A stretch of 64,000 nt of DNA from JACVRW01 sp963819115 (GTDB taxonomy: Bacteria; Actinomycetota; Thermoleophilia; Solirubrobacterales; Thermoleophilaceae), in NCBI GenBank assembly GCA_963819115.1, contig CAWFUR010000011.1:1488001-1552000 (forward strand). The letters are read 5' to 3'. The translations under genes were made by a program, and so were the position numbers. Position 1 is the stretch's first letter. Each line of letters starts with the position of its first letter. Positions 57,243-64,000 of the stretch are shown in pieces. Under the pieces are notes generated by a model. It had not been told where the DNA came from, ran no database searches, and saw only the letters and a program-made list of their open reading frames with translations.

Positions 57243-58466
57243 GTGAGCGAGGTCGTCTCGAAGCTTGGCGATGGTCTGTGGAACGCCCTGCTGATGGCGT
57301 GGGAGGTCTGGTGGGCGCTTGTGCTGGGCTTCCTCGTGTCGGCGATCGTGCAGGCGTGGGTGCCGCGCGAGCGGATCGAGGGGGCGCTGAGCGGCTCCGG
57401 TCTGGCCCCGATGGCCAAGGCCACGGGGCTCGGGGCGGCATCGAGCTCGTGCTCGTACGCCGCTATCGCCATCGCGAAGAGCCTCTTTCAGAAGGGCGCA
57501 TCGGCCGCGACCGCCCTCGCGTTTCAGTTCGCCTCCACCAACCTGGTGTGGGAATTGGGCCTGGTCCTCTGGGTCCTGATCGGATGGCAGTTCGCGCTCG
57601 CCGAGTACATCGGCGGCCTCGTGATGATCGGACTGATGTGGGGGATGCTGCGGATCTTCGTCAGCCAGCGCCTCGAGGAAGAGGCGCGCGAGCACGCCCG
57701 CGCCGCGGACACCGGGCACCAGCACCACATGGCGGGGGAACGGATGTCCTGGCGCGAACGCATCACCTCGATGTCCGCCTGGTCGGACGTGGCCCACAAC
57801 TTCCGCGGCGACTGGCAGATGCTGTGGAAGGAGATCACGCTCGGCTTCTTACTGGCGGGGTATGTGGCCCTCCTGGGCGACGACTTCTTCAACGGCCTCT
57901 TCCTGACGGGAGCACCGGCCACCGTGCAGACGATCTGGGGGGCGCTGGTGGGGCCGCTCATCGCCGTGCTCAGTTTCGTGTGCTCGGTAGGGAACGTGCC
58001 GCTTGCCGCCGTGCTGTGGTCCGGCGGCATCTCATTCGCCGGCGTGATGGCGTTCATCTTCGCCGACCTGATCGTCCTGCCCATCATCCTTGCCTACCGC
58101 AAGTACTACGGGACGGCCTTCGCGGTGCGTATCACCGCGCTAATGCTTGTGACCATGGTCCTGGCCGCGCTGGCGGTCGATCTGGGGTTCGGCGCGGTCG
58201 GGCTGATCCCCAACAGCCGTCCGAGCACGACTGACGTGTTCGGCGGCATCGGTCTCGACTACAAGGCGGCCCTGAATGCCCTCGGCGCGATCGTTTTCGT
58301 CGCTCTGTTCGCACTGACAGTCCGCCGCGGCGTCCGTGATCCAGTGTGCGGCATGACCGTGGACCGAGCCAAGGCCCTCACCGCCGACCACGACGGGCAC
58401 ACCTTTCGCTTCTGCTCCGAGGACTGCCGTAGCCGGTTCCAGACCGATACAGACAGAGCTGGCTAG
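57243..58466 (+). CDS. ArsP-type permease fused to a C-terminal YHS metal-binding domain
   Basis: A 407-residue protein from GTG 57243. The permease part has the signature LGAASSSCSYAAIAIAKSLF with a Cys in the membrane near residue 71 and the repeat FVCSVGNVPLAAVLWSGGIS, as in DUF318/ArsP permeases. A His/acidic loop (ARAADTGHQHHMAGERMSW) lies between helices. From residue 366 a YHS domain follows (DPVCGMTV ... GHTFRFCSEDC), with three Cys. The pairing suggests export of a soft metal or metalloid, with the YHS domain delivering it. Confidence 0.86.
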   Translation: MSEVVSKLGDGLWNALLMAWEVWWALVLGFLVSAIVQAWVPRERIEGALSGSGLAPMAKATGLGAASSSCSYAAIAIAKSLFQKGASAATALAFQFASTNLVWELGLVLWVLIGWQFALAEYIGGLVMIGLMWGMLRIFVSQRLEEEAREHARAADTGHQHHMAGERMSWRERITSMSAWSDVAHNFRGDWQMLWKEITLGFLLAGYVALLGDDFFNGLFLTGAPATVQTIWGALVGPLIAVLSFVCSVGNVPLAAVLWSGGISFAGVMAFIFADLIVLPIILAYRKYYGTAFAVRITALMLVTMVLAALAVDLGFGAVGLIPNSRPSTTDVFGGIGLDYKAALNALGAIVFVALFALTVRRGVRDPVCGMTVDRAKALTADHDGHTFRFCSEDCRSRFQTDTDRAG

Positions 58467-59522
58467 CCACAGGGCCTCGTCTTAGTGCAGTAGCTCCATG
58501 TTGCTCTGCTGACGCGCTCCCAGTCGCGGGACTTCCCCGCCCGCCGCGACGATCAAAATCGGTCGGGGTGACGGAGCGGCCCGAAACCGGCATGGAATCG
58601 GCCCAACCGGTGCGCATCGCTGACGTTGGGGCGGTCGCGGCGTGGGCGCTGGATCCGTGTCCGCACCCGGCGAGCGCGACGATCAGCCAGGCAAGACCGA
58701 GCGCGGCGGGTCCGCCACGCGAGAATCGTCGACGGGGACGGCCGGCGCTTTGGGTGCGGGCAAACCAGGCGAGCCCGATGAGGCAGAGCGTGGTGGCGAC
58801 GAAAAAGTTCAGGCGCAGGCCAAGGATGTGGTGGGCGGGGTCGGTGCGCAGCAGATCTTCGAAGATGCGAAAACCGGAGTAGCCGGCGACGTAGAGCGCG
58901 AACAGCCCGGGTGCGCGGATCTGGCGGCGGCGCCCGAGCCAGATCAGGGCGGCGGCGAGCGCGAGGTTCCAGCTCAGCTCGTACAGAAACGTCGGGTGAA
59001 ACGTGGCGTAGTGCTCGTAGCCAAGGGGCCGGTGTGCGGGATCAATCTGCAGGCCCCAGGGCAGACTGGTCGGGCCACCAAAGAGTTCCTGATTGAAGTA
59101 GTTGCCGACACGGCCGATCGCCTGGGCGACCAAGAGACCCGGCGCGGCGGCGTCCATGAAGCGCGGGATGTCGGCGCGGCGGCGGCGCAGCACGGCCAGT
59201 CCCCCGAGGGTGCCTAGCGCGATCCCGCCCCAGATGCCCAGCCCGCCCTTCCAGATGGCCAGCGGCCCCCACCAATTGCCGGGCACCTGATCCCAGCTTG
59301 TGGCCAGGTAGTACAGCCGTCCGCCAATCAACCCAGCGGGAAAACCCCAGAGCGCGACCTCCTGCACGAGTTCGCGTGAGCCGCCTTGGCGCTCCCAGCG
59401 GCGGATCGTGAGGGTAATCGCGGCGATCACCGCGATGACATAGGTCAGCCCGTAGATGTGAATCTCGAGCGGGCCGACGGCAGGCCATTGAAGGGCGGCC
59501 TAGGAATCGAGGCGAACAGCAC
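58378..59522 (-). pseudogene. lgt: Prolipoprotein diacylglyceryl transferase, frameshifted and fused to a lipoprotein-like tail
   Basis: GTG 59522 opens VLFASIPRPPFNGLP, the Lgt N-terminus; near 59478 the frame slips and VGPLEIHIYGLTYVIAV continues in another. The core is intact: GLIGGRLYYLATSW, AAPGLLVAQAIGRVGNYFNQELFGGP (the Arg/Glu-rich Lgt signature) and GYSGFRIFEDLLRTDPAHH. Lgt attaches diacylglycerol to lipobox Cys. After GLAWFARTQ the frame does not stop but runs into LGLAWLIVALAGCGHGSSAH, a signal peptide with its own lipobox, then unrelated residues. One missing base would restore the N-terminus. The tail is probably from a truncated neighbour. Confidence 0.78.
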
Positions 59523-59744
59523 GATGGGATGGGTGGCGGTCCGGGCGGCCCCGCCCCCCGGGGTGGCTTCCCGGAGTGTGGCACGCGTGCGCGGGGCCTT
59601 TCCGGAGCCCTTCGCTCAGGGCAGACTCGTGGGGCAACACACACCCCGGCACAGCCACAAACGTTCGTGTCCCCCCGGGTGTCCGGCACTGCTCGGGGGG
59701 CGGCGAAACCCCTGCAGCCGATTAGCCGAGAATGCCGGGTCGAA
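59523..59744. other. Non-coding stretch of the element
   Basis: Frames here have no ribosome-binding site and no recognised relatives. The sequence has runs of C and G and resembles decayed DNA. Confidence 0.35.
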
Positions 59745-59784
59745 TTAGAAGGGAGTCGCTCTGTCTAGCTGAGCTACCCGGAGC
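59745..59784 (-). other. 5'-half of a tRNA-Arg(TCT), remnant
   Basis: On the minus strand the sequence reads GCTCCGGGTAGCTCAGCTAG and continues to GAGCGACTCCCTTCTAA: acceptor 5' strand, D arm, and anticodon arm with loop CTTCTAA (anticodon TCT, Arg). It then breaks off into TTCGACCC. The 3' half is missing, so it is not functional. It looks like a second, older tRNA-targeted insertion scar. Confidence 0.55.
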
Positions 59785-59815
59785 GCCGGGAAGCTTTCCC
59801 GCGAGGGACCGTCAA

Positions 59816-59842
59816 TGGGCAGAAGGGCGGATCTTCTGCCCA
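59816..59842. repeat. Inverted repeat near attR, possible arm-type recombinase site
   Basis: TGGGCAGAAG and CTTCTGCCCA are perfect 10-base arms around GGCGGAT. The half-site TTCTGCCCA also occurs at 51420-51428 near attL, followed by a similar ACTGCCCAA. Presence of the same short motif near both ends suggests integrase or excisionase arm sites. Confidence 0.5.
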
Positions 59843-59961
59843 AATCCCGCGAAACTCCTGCTAATCGGTCGTCACTACAGTTCGTCAGACCTGCCGAGGT
59901 TCTGGGCTAAAGCGCGGTCATGGAGCGCGATCCCGTGTGTCCGGTCGCTCACTCGCCCAAG

Positions 59962-60005
59962 GCTTGCCATGCAGAAGGTCGTGGGTTCGAATCCCATCAG
60001 CCGCT
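59962..60005 (+). repeat. attR: 44-bp direct repeat (tRNA-Gly 3' end)
   Basis: Identical to 51291-51334. It begins inside the anticodon region and has no 5' half, so it cannot make a tRNA. It is the original chromosomal 3' end displaced by integration. Confidence 0.9.
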
Positions 60006-60010
60006 TCGCC

Positions 60011-60038
60011 AGAAAGCCCCGCTCCGGCGGGGCTTTCT
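60011..60038 (+). terminator. Terminator, perfect copy, next to attR
   Basis: AGAAAGCCCCGC and GCGGGGCTTTCT pair perfectly over 12 bases around TCCG. The copy at 51340-51367 has one mismatch in the stem, so this one is likely the original chromosomal tRNA-Gly terminator. Confidence 0.8.
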
Positions 60039-60058
60039 GCTTGGTTGAGCCCTTGCTC

Positions 60059-60151
60059 CAGGCGGCTGTCGACCGCTACGGTCACCCGATGCCGGGAAAC
60101 GAGGAGCACACGGCAGGGATGGCCGCTTATTTGGCCGGGGCGGGCGGGTGA
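60059..60151 (+). pseudogene. C-terminal scrap of a second tyrosine integrase
   Basis: It reads QAAVDRYGHPMPGNEEHTAG, then MAAYLAGAGG and stop, like the usual integrase end (LDxYGHLMPGNExEAAxLLDAYL). The nucleophile Tyr is in DRYGH. It lies outside attR and on the opposite strand from the element's integrase, so it comes from a different event. Confidence 0.55.
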
Positions 60152-60468
60152 GGCTCTACCACACCACTGACCTGGCGGCTCAGATCCTCGCTGAGGGATT
60201 CCGTGACGGCCCGTCGTCCTTCAGCGCCTCCTTCAGCGCGTACGAGGAGTTGCGCCAAGGCGTATGGCTGGCAGACCGAGTGATGACCTACGGGGACTTC
60301 TCCCACCTGGGCGCAGATGTGCTCGTCGTGGAGGTCCCGGCCGCCGTGGCTGCGCCGTTCGAGCAGCCGGAGGATGCCCTCGGCCTCCCCCCAGACATGC
60401 CGTACTACCGGGCATTCGTCATCCCGGCCGAGGTGGTCAACCGGTACCCCGTCGTTCAGCTTGGCTGA
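60148..60468 (+). CDS. Small protein with an ADP-ribosyltransferase-like opening (uncertain)
   Basis: A 106-residue protein from GTG 60148, overlapping the integrase scrap stop as GTGA. It begins MRLYHTTDLAAQILAEGF, similar to the H-Y-T-T start of Tpt1/ART-fold proteins, and has QGVWLADRVMTYGDF and VLVVEVPAAVAAPFEQP. The catalytic residues cannot be confirmed and the protein is short. The function is unknown. Confidence 0.55.
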   Translation: MRLYHTTDLAAQILAEGFRDGPSSFSASFSAYEELRQGVWLADRVMTYGDFSHLGADVLVVEVPAAVAAPFEQPEDALGLPPDMPYYRAFVIPAEVVNRYPVVQLG

Positions 60469-60555
60469 CGCTGCCGGCGCACCGGCCGGTGATGGAGTGG
60501 GATTTGAACCCGGGGCGGTTATGGTGCCGCAAGCGCGTTCGGTGCGCCGCCGCCC

Positions 60556-61317
60556 ATGACCGTCCGCCTCTACATCACCTCGCTGTCCAACCCGTCCTAC
60601 GCGGCCGTCGGCATGCTCGCGCACAAGCGCCTGTCCCACCGCCGCATCGACCTGCTCACCGGGTTCCATCCCTACCTGGTCCGCGCGGCGGGATTCGAGG
60701 GCCGGACCGTGCCGGCGCTCGAGCTCGCCGACGGCCGCCGGATCCAGGGCTCGATGCAGATCTCGCGTGCGCTCGACGACCTGATTCCCGAGCGCCCGCT
60801 GTTCCCCGCAGAGCCGGTCGCGCGGCGCGCCGTGGAGCGGGCCGAGCGCTGGGGTCACAACCACCTGCAGCCGATCCCGCGCCGGATCTTCCGCTTCGGC
60901 GCCATGCGCGACGTCCAGGTGCGGCGCTGGATCGCGGCCGACGTCGCCCGTGTGCCGGCGCCCAACATCGTCTCCGCACTCACCCGGCCGGTGGCGGTCC
61001 TACGCTGTGCGGACTCGGGAGGCAGCGAGGAGACGATCCCCGAGGACATCCGCCGGCTCCCGGGCCTGCTCGACCTCGCCGACGCGCTGGTCGGAGAGGG
61101 CACGATAGGCGGTCCGGAGCCCAACGCCGCCGACTTCCAGGTCCTGTCGAGCGTGCGGCTGCTGCTCGACTTCAAGGCCCTGCCTCCGATGGACCACCGG
61201 CCCAGCGCCCGGGCGGCACGCAAGCTGTTCCCAGAACTGGAGGGCGAGATGCCACCATTCGCGATCCCGGGCCTCGAGTGGGAGCACCTCCGCGGGCCTC
61301 TACGCCGGAGCCGGTGA
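60556..61317 (+). CDS. Glutathione-S-transferase-like protein
   Basis: A 253-residue protein whose N-terminal half (RLYITSLSNPSYAAVGMLAH, VPALELADGRRIQGSMQISR) is a thioredoxin-like GST domain with the conserved cis-Pro in TVPAL and the SMQI segment; the second half is helical. The usual Cys or Ser at the start of the first helix is Ser/Asn (SLSNPSY). Actinobacteria lack glutathione as a rule, so the thiol cofactor may be mycothiol or none. Position next to the element carries no clear meaning. Confidence 0.75.
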   Translation: MTVRLYITSLSNPSYAAVGMLAHKRLSHRRIDLLTGFHPYLVRAAGFEGRTVPALELADGRRIQGSMQISRALDDLIPERPLFPAEPVARRAVERAERWGHNHLQPIPRRIFRFGAMRDVQVRRWIAADVARVPAPNIVSALTRPVAVLRCADSGGSEETIPEDIRRLPGLLDLADALVGEGTIGGPEPNAADFQVLSSVRLLLDFKALPPMDHRPSARAARKLFPELEGEMPPFAIPGLEWEHLRGPLRRSR

Positions 61318-61347
61318 CCCGGCACCAAGACACCGGTGCGCGTCGGT

Positions 61348-62433
61348 TCAGTCTGCGGGGACGATCCCGTAGAGCCGCACACGCTCGTCAATCCCCTTGA
61401 CCTTGCGCCGCCGCCGTCGCCTCTCCCAGGCCACGCCACTCACGCGCTGCTCGATCTCCTCCGTGACCAGGATCTGTCCGGGCTTGGCCAACCCGGCCAC
61501 GCGGCTGGCCAGGTTCACCGTTGCCCCGAACCAGTCGCCGCCCCGCGTCGTGGCCGGGCCGAACGCGATGCCGGCGCGCACGCCGGGAAAGTCCGGACCC
61601 TCCTCGGCGATCCGCTGCGTGAGCCTTTCGACCACTGCCACGAGCGCGCCCGCGTCGTCCGAGACGAACATCGCCGCGTCGCCGATCATCTTGACCAGCG
61701 TTACGGGGCGGCGAACCGTGTCGGCGGCAAGCTCGGCCAGGCGGCCGGCGATGCGGCCCACATCCTCGGGGGGCAGCTGTCCGCCGAGGCGGGTGTAGCC
61801 CACGAGGTCGGCGAAGGCCACGGCAACGTCCCGGCTCTCGGTGAGCCGGCCGGTGACCCGCTCGCTGTCCGACACCAGCCTCTGGCTGATGCCCGTGCGC
61901 AGATGGGCCCGCAACTGCAACCGGAGCACCTCGGTCACCGCCGGCAGGAGCCGCTCGCCGATATCGATGTAGCGCAGCGCCACCTCGTCCTGTGACATGC
62001 CGCGCTCGAGCAGGGCGTTGCCCACGAGCCGCCGCGTGGCGTCGGCCGTCTGCGCCATTCCCCGGCTGAGCACACGCAGGACCTCGAGGAGCTCGCGTCG
62101 GGGAAGGCCCGCCTCGAGGAAGCCGCTGACCAGGTGCGCGAGCTCCACGTCGTCCCGCGAGAAGGCGCGCTCGCCGCGCCCCGGGTTGGGCCGCCCGAGC
62201 GCCTGCATCAGCTCCCGGACGAACGCCGTGCCCAGCCGGGCCGCCCGAGCGACGTCGCTGAGCGTGAACTCGGCCGCTCCTCCGCCCAGCGCAGACTGCA
62301 CCGCCAACCCGGGAAGCCGGCCTTCGGCAGCGGCCCGCTCGATCTCATCCGGCCCGTGGCCGGCGCCGGCCGCCCGCGCCACAAGGTCCGCCGTGTCGCG
62401 TCTCGACCGGCGGTTGGCACTCGTATCGGGCAC
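61348..62433 (-). CDS. Adenylate cyclase, class III, with Rv1264-type regulatory N-terminus
   Basis: A 361-residue protein. The first 190 residues are helical (DTADLVARAAGAGHGPDEIE, LGTAFVRELMQALGRPNPG, FSRDDVELAHLVSGFLEAGL), like the autoinhibitory domain of M. tuberculosis Rv1264. The catalytic domain has metal Asp residues in VAFADLVGYTRLGG and KMIGDAAMFVSDD, and the transition-state Asn/Arg in GATVNLASRVAGLAKPG. It makes cAMP; in Rv1264 the N-terminal domain senses pH. cAMP could feed the CRP-type site upstream of the rpf-like gene. Confidence 0.87.
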   Translation of the reverse strand: MPDTSANRRSRRDTADLVARAAGAGHGPDEIERAAAEGRLPGLAVQSALGGGAAEFTLSDVARAARLGTAFVRELMQALGRPNPGRGERAFSRDDVELAHLVSGFLEAGLPRRELLEVLRVLSRGMAQTADATRRLVGNALLERGMSQDEVALRYIDIGERLLPAVTEVLRLQLRAHLRTGISQRLVSDSERVTGRLTESRDVAVAFADLVGYTRLGGQLPPEDVGRIAGRLAELAADTVRRPVTLVKMIGDAAMFVSDDAGALVAVVERLTQRIAEEGPDFPGVRAGIAFGPATTRGGDWFGATVNLASRVAGLAKPGQILVTEEIEQRVSGVAWERRRRRRKVKGIDERVRLYGIVPAD

Positions 62434-62511
62434 GGGCGGATCATCGCGCGTGCGGCGCTCGCGTGGATCAGGCTCGCGTCGGTGCTGCCAGCCGATCGTG
62501 ATGTAGAGCGG

Positions 62512-62970
62512 TCACCGCCTCGGAAACGAGCCTCCCGGCCAGGGAGCCCCGGCGTATCGCTCGATGACCGGCCCCGCCGGTGGCGCCACCGTGCAGAAGA
62601 GGTCCGTCTCGACGACAGTCCCTGGGAGTATGCGTGCGAACGGGTCGTCTTTGAAGCAGGCCGGGTCACGGGCGACCGTGACCGCGCCCGCGTACTGGCT
62701 CGCGTCGATCGAGAAGGTGGAGAGACAGACGAGCGCATCGCCGACCAGGGGAATCCACCAGGCGAGCGCGTCGCGGCGCGCCTGCTGCACCTCCGGTTCG
62801 TCGAAGCGAAGCGCCGCGTCGGCTTGCGGAAGCGCGCAAACGTGGGCGAAGGCGCCCGGAACGGGCGTCCCCTCCAAACAACGCGCGTCCACGCGAAGCC
62901 GGCGCCCAGGCGCGTGTGGGTCCGCGCTCAGGCGGCAGCCGTCGAAGACGATCCGGGCGAAGGGCTTCAC
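62512..62970 (-). CDS. Hypothetical protein coupled to the peroxiredoxin
   Basis: A 152-residue protein beginning MKPFARIVFDGCRLSADPHA. ATG 62970 overlaps the stop of the gene at 62967 as ATGA. Notable segments are EGTPVPGAFAHVCALPQADA, WWIPLVGDALVCLSTF and FKDDPFARILPGTVVETDLF. Three to four Cys occur. I do not recognise it. Co-translation with a peroxiredoxin hints at a redox role. Confidence 0.6.
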   Translation of the reverse strand: MKPFARIVFDGCRLSADPHAPGRRLRVDARCLEGTPVPGAFAHVCALPQADAALRFDEPEVQQARRDALAWWIPLVGDALVCLSTFSIDASQYAGAVTVARDPACFKDDPFARILPGTVVETDLFCTVAPPAGPVIERYAGAPWPGGSFPRR

Positions 62971-63464
62971 GCCGGCGGCAGCTCCCAGTCATCGCGGACC
63001 GCGCTCGAGATCTCCCGGAGATCCTGACGCAGCTCCTCCATTGTGGCCCGACCGAGGTACCAGTACCCGTTGTACACGCTCTGAATGGTGAGATCGGGGT
63101 GCAGCGTGAAGCACGCCGGGCGGTACGGATGATGCACCGTGTCCGTGGTCTCCTCGAGGTGGAGGCGCGGCAGCCAGCGTCGCTCGGCGTCCGACAGGAA
63201 GACGAAGCGCGCGCCCAGCCCCGCGCGGAACGCGGCCTGGACCTCCGGCGGATCGACGCTGAGGACGGCGATCCGGGCATACGCGACCTCCAGCTCCTCC
63301 TGCAGCCTGCAGAGCTCGCGCATATAGCGCTGCTCCTTCGGGCACCACCAGCCGCGGGAGGTGAACAGGGCCAGCGGATCCCCGCCCGCGACCTCGGAGA
63401 GAGTGCGCTGCCGGCCGGTGTGATCCGGCAGGTCGAGGTCGGGAAATTGCTCACCCGGGTTCAC
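62967..63464 (-). CDS. Peroxiredoxin-like (AhpC/TSA fold) protein
   Basis: A 165-residue thioredoxin-fold protein starting MNPGEQFPDLDLPDHTGRQR. ALFTSRGWWCPKEQRYMREL has the peroxidatic Cys position in WWCPKEQ, with TSRGWWC in place of the usual PxxxTxxC. DLTIQSVYNGYWYLGRAT follows. Another Cys (REL-CRLQEEL) is near it. It may reduce peroxides or act as a thiol oxidoreductase; the altered motif leaves the activity uncertain. Confidence 0.8.
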   Translation of the reverse strand: MNPGEQFPDLDLPDHTGRQRTLSEVAGGDPLALFTSRGWWCPKEQRYMRELCRLQEELEVAYARIAVLSVDPPEVQAAFRAGLGARFVFLSDAERRWLPRLHLEETTDTVHHPYRPACFTLHPDLTIQSVYNGYWYLGRATMEELRQDLREISSAVRDDWELPPA

Positions 63465-63473
63465 GTCGAGTGC

Positions 63474-63845
63474 CTAACACTCCCAACGCTCGGGCAGCAG
63501 CACAACGCGGAAGCCATCCGGATCCTCGAATGTGAGCCCGTGCTCGGCCCAGTACGGGTTGGCGGGAAGTACCGGTTCGATCCCGAGGCGCGCCACGATC
63601 GCCCGCACCGCCCCGGCGTCGCCGAGGTAGAACACGAGGAGCGATTCAGAATGCGGCGCCGGAGCGCCATGGCCGCCGCCCGCGGTGAGCTCGAGGTGGG
63701 CGCCGGTGCCCGGCAACGCCAGAAACACGCCGTCGTATCCCTCGTGATCGCGGAACCCGCCGATCTCTGTCAGGCCGATGCCGTCGCGGTAGAAACCGAC
63801 GAGCTCATCCAGGCGCTCCGTGTGCCGGGCAACGCGCAGATGCAT
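63474..63845 (-). CDS. VOC-family (glyoxalase/bleomycin-resistance-like) protein
   Basis: A 123-residue protein with two beta-alpha-beta-beta-beta units: LRVARHTERLDELVGFYRDG and the second half ending GLTFEDPDGFRVVLLPE. The metal positions are probably the His and Glu of LRVARH, AHLEL and the later EHGLTFEDPDGF. Such proteins act as lyases, dioxygenases or binding proteins. It ends 10 bp before the peroxiredoxin gene on the same strand. Confidence 0.83.
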   Translation of the reverse strand: MHLRVARHTERLDELVGFYRDGIGLTEIGGFRDHEGYDGVFLALPGTGAHLELTAGGGHGAPAPHSESLLVFYLGDAGAVRAIVARLGIEPVLPANPYWAEHGLTFEDPDGFRVVLLPERWEC

Positions 63846-63904
63846 CGTCCGATCCTATGGTTCAGGGACTCCCGGAGCCTCCCGCGGATTCATGACCCCT
63901 AAGC

Positions 63905-64000
63905 CTACGCCTGCGATCGCCGCTCGAGCACGTCTCTGAGGAGGCGCAGGTCTCCGCGGTTCGCCCGGCGCATCGCCAGGGCCATTGCGGGTGCCGCCAA
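63905..64000 (-). CDS. 3' end of a gene cut by the window edge, SRPBCC-like
   Basis: The last 31 codons read AMALAMRRANRGDLRLLRDV and end RRSQA-stop. The long closing helix with RRANRGDLRLL is typical of the C-terminus of SRPBCC proteins. The rest lies outside the window. Confidence 0.4.
   Translation of the reverse strand: MAAPAMALAMRRANRGDLRLLRDVLERRSQA

Larger units (their letters stand above)
51291..60005. mobile_element. Integrated element of about 8.7 kb in tRNA-Gly, with metal-handling cargo
   Basis: Bounded by the 44-bp direct repeats, with an integrase beside the tRNA and an excisionase-like gene following. The cargo (53724-59522) is a multicopper oxidase with metal modules, a flavoprotein, a permease-YHS fusion and a broken lgt. 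No conjugation or replication genes are complete. The integrase is frameshifted as written, so the element may be fixed. An element that needs outside help for transfer is the best reading. Confidence 0.87.

Noticed and set aside
51291..60005. Integrative conjugative element
   Set aside because: There is no relaxase, coupling protein or type IV secretion gene, so self-transfer is not supported.
60490..60515. T-arm-like GGGTTCAAATCCC on the minus strand
   Set aside because: A conserved T-loop is present, but acceptor, D and anticodon arms cannot be built around it. It may be a tRNA scrap or chance.
1..64000. CRISPR array
   Set aside because: No set of regularly spaced direct repeats and no cas gene was seen.

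Overview
The window is high-GC DNA with dense genes, GTG starts and overlapping stop/start pairs. Repeated small SnoaL-like proteins beginning MSQENVE and an actinobacterial Rpf protein suggest the class Thermoleophilia (Solirubrobacterales or a relative). That placement is inferred from gene style; there is no rRNA here.

Layout. 1-8750 is an accessory zone: a DUF3891 end, an Nramp-type transporter, two barrel paralogs around a broken secreted gene, an ArsR regulator with a palindromic operator, a family of SnoaL-like genes in all stages of decay, and two exported proteins. 8851-16559 holds an Rrf2 regulator, VanZ protein, orphan histidine kinase, benzoylformate decarboxylase-like enzyme, HDOD-LuxR regulator, a damaged gltX, endonuclease IV and a DHFR-like reductase. 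16813-36220 is the core block on the minus strand: dnaE, then (in transcription order) glycosyltransferase, thrS, infC, rpmI, rplT, rRNA methyltransferase, pheS, pheT, argC, argJ, argB, argD, a gamma-glutamylcyclotransferase-like gene, argG and a small membrane protein. Most junctions are 4-10 bp overlaps, so translation and arginine synthesis genes appear to be co-expressed.

36358-51334 carries a GT39-type membrane glycosyltransferase, an Rpf-like muralytic protein behind an elaborate control region (CRP-type palindrome, a CGAAC-N4-GTTCG palindrome and a nested-hairpin leader), a metallo-beta-lactamase-fold hydrolase, a class V aminotransferase, a Pit phosphate transporter operon, acetate genes (acs, satP), and tRNAs Val, Cys and Gly.

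51291-60005 is an integrated element in tRNA-Gly(GCC), bounded by 44-bp perfect direct repeats. It holds a frameshifted tyrosine integrase, an excisionase-like protein, a chimeric cyclase/HTH ORF, a multicopper oxidase with two embedded CPMHPE/CPxCGM metal-binding modules, a flavoprotein monooxygenase, a permease with a C-terminal YHS domain, and a frameshifted lgt fused to a lipoprotein-like tail. The cargo suggests copper or other soft-metal handling. Remnants of a second integrase, a second multicopper oxidase and a tRNA-Arg show that the site has been used repeatedly.

60148-64000 returns to chromosomal genes: a small YHT-type protein, a GST-like protein, an Rv1264-type adenylate cyclase, a peroxiredoxin, a VOC protein and a cut-off SRPBCC-like end. 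Several frameshifts (gltX, lgt, integrase, SnoaL) could be real decay or assembly error; reads would decide.
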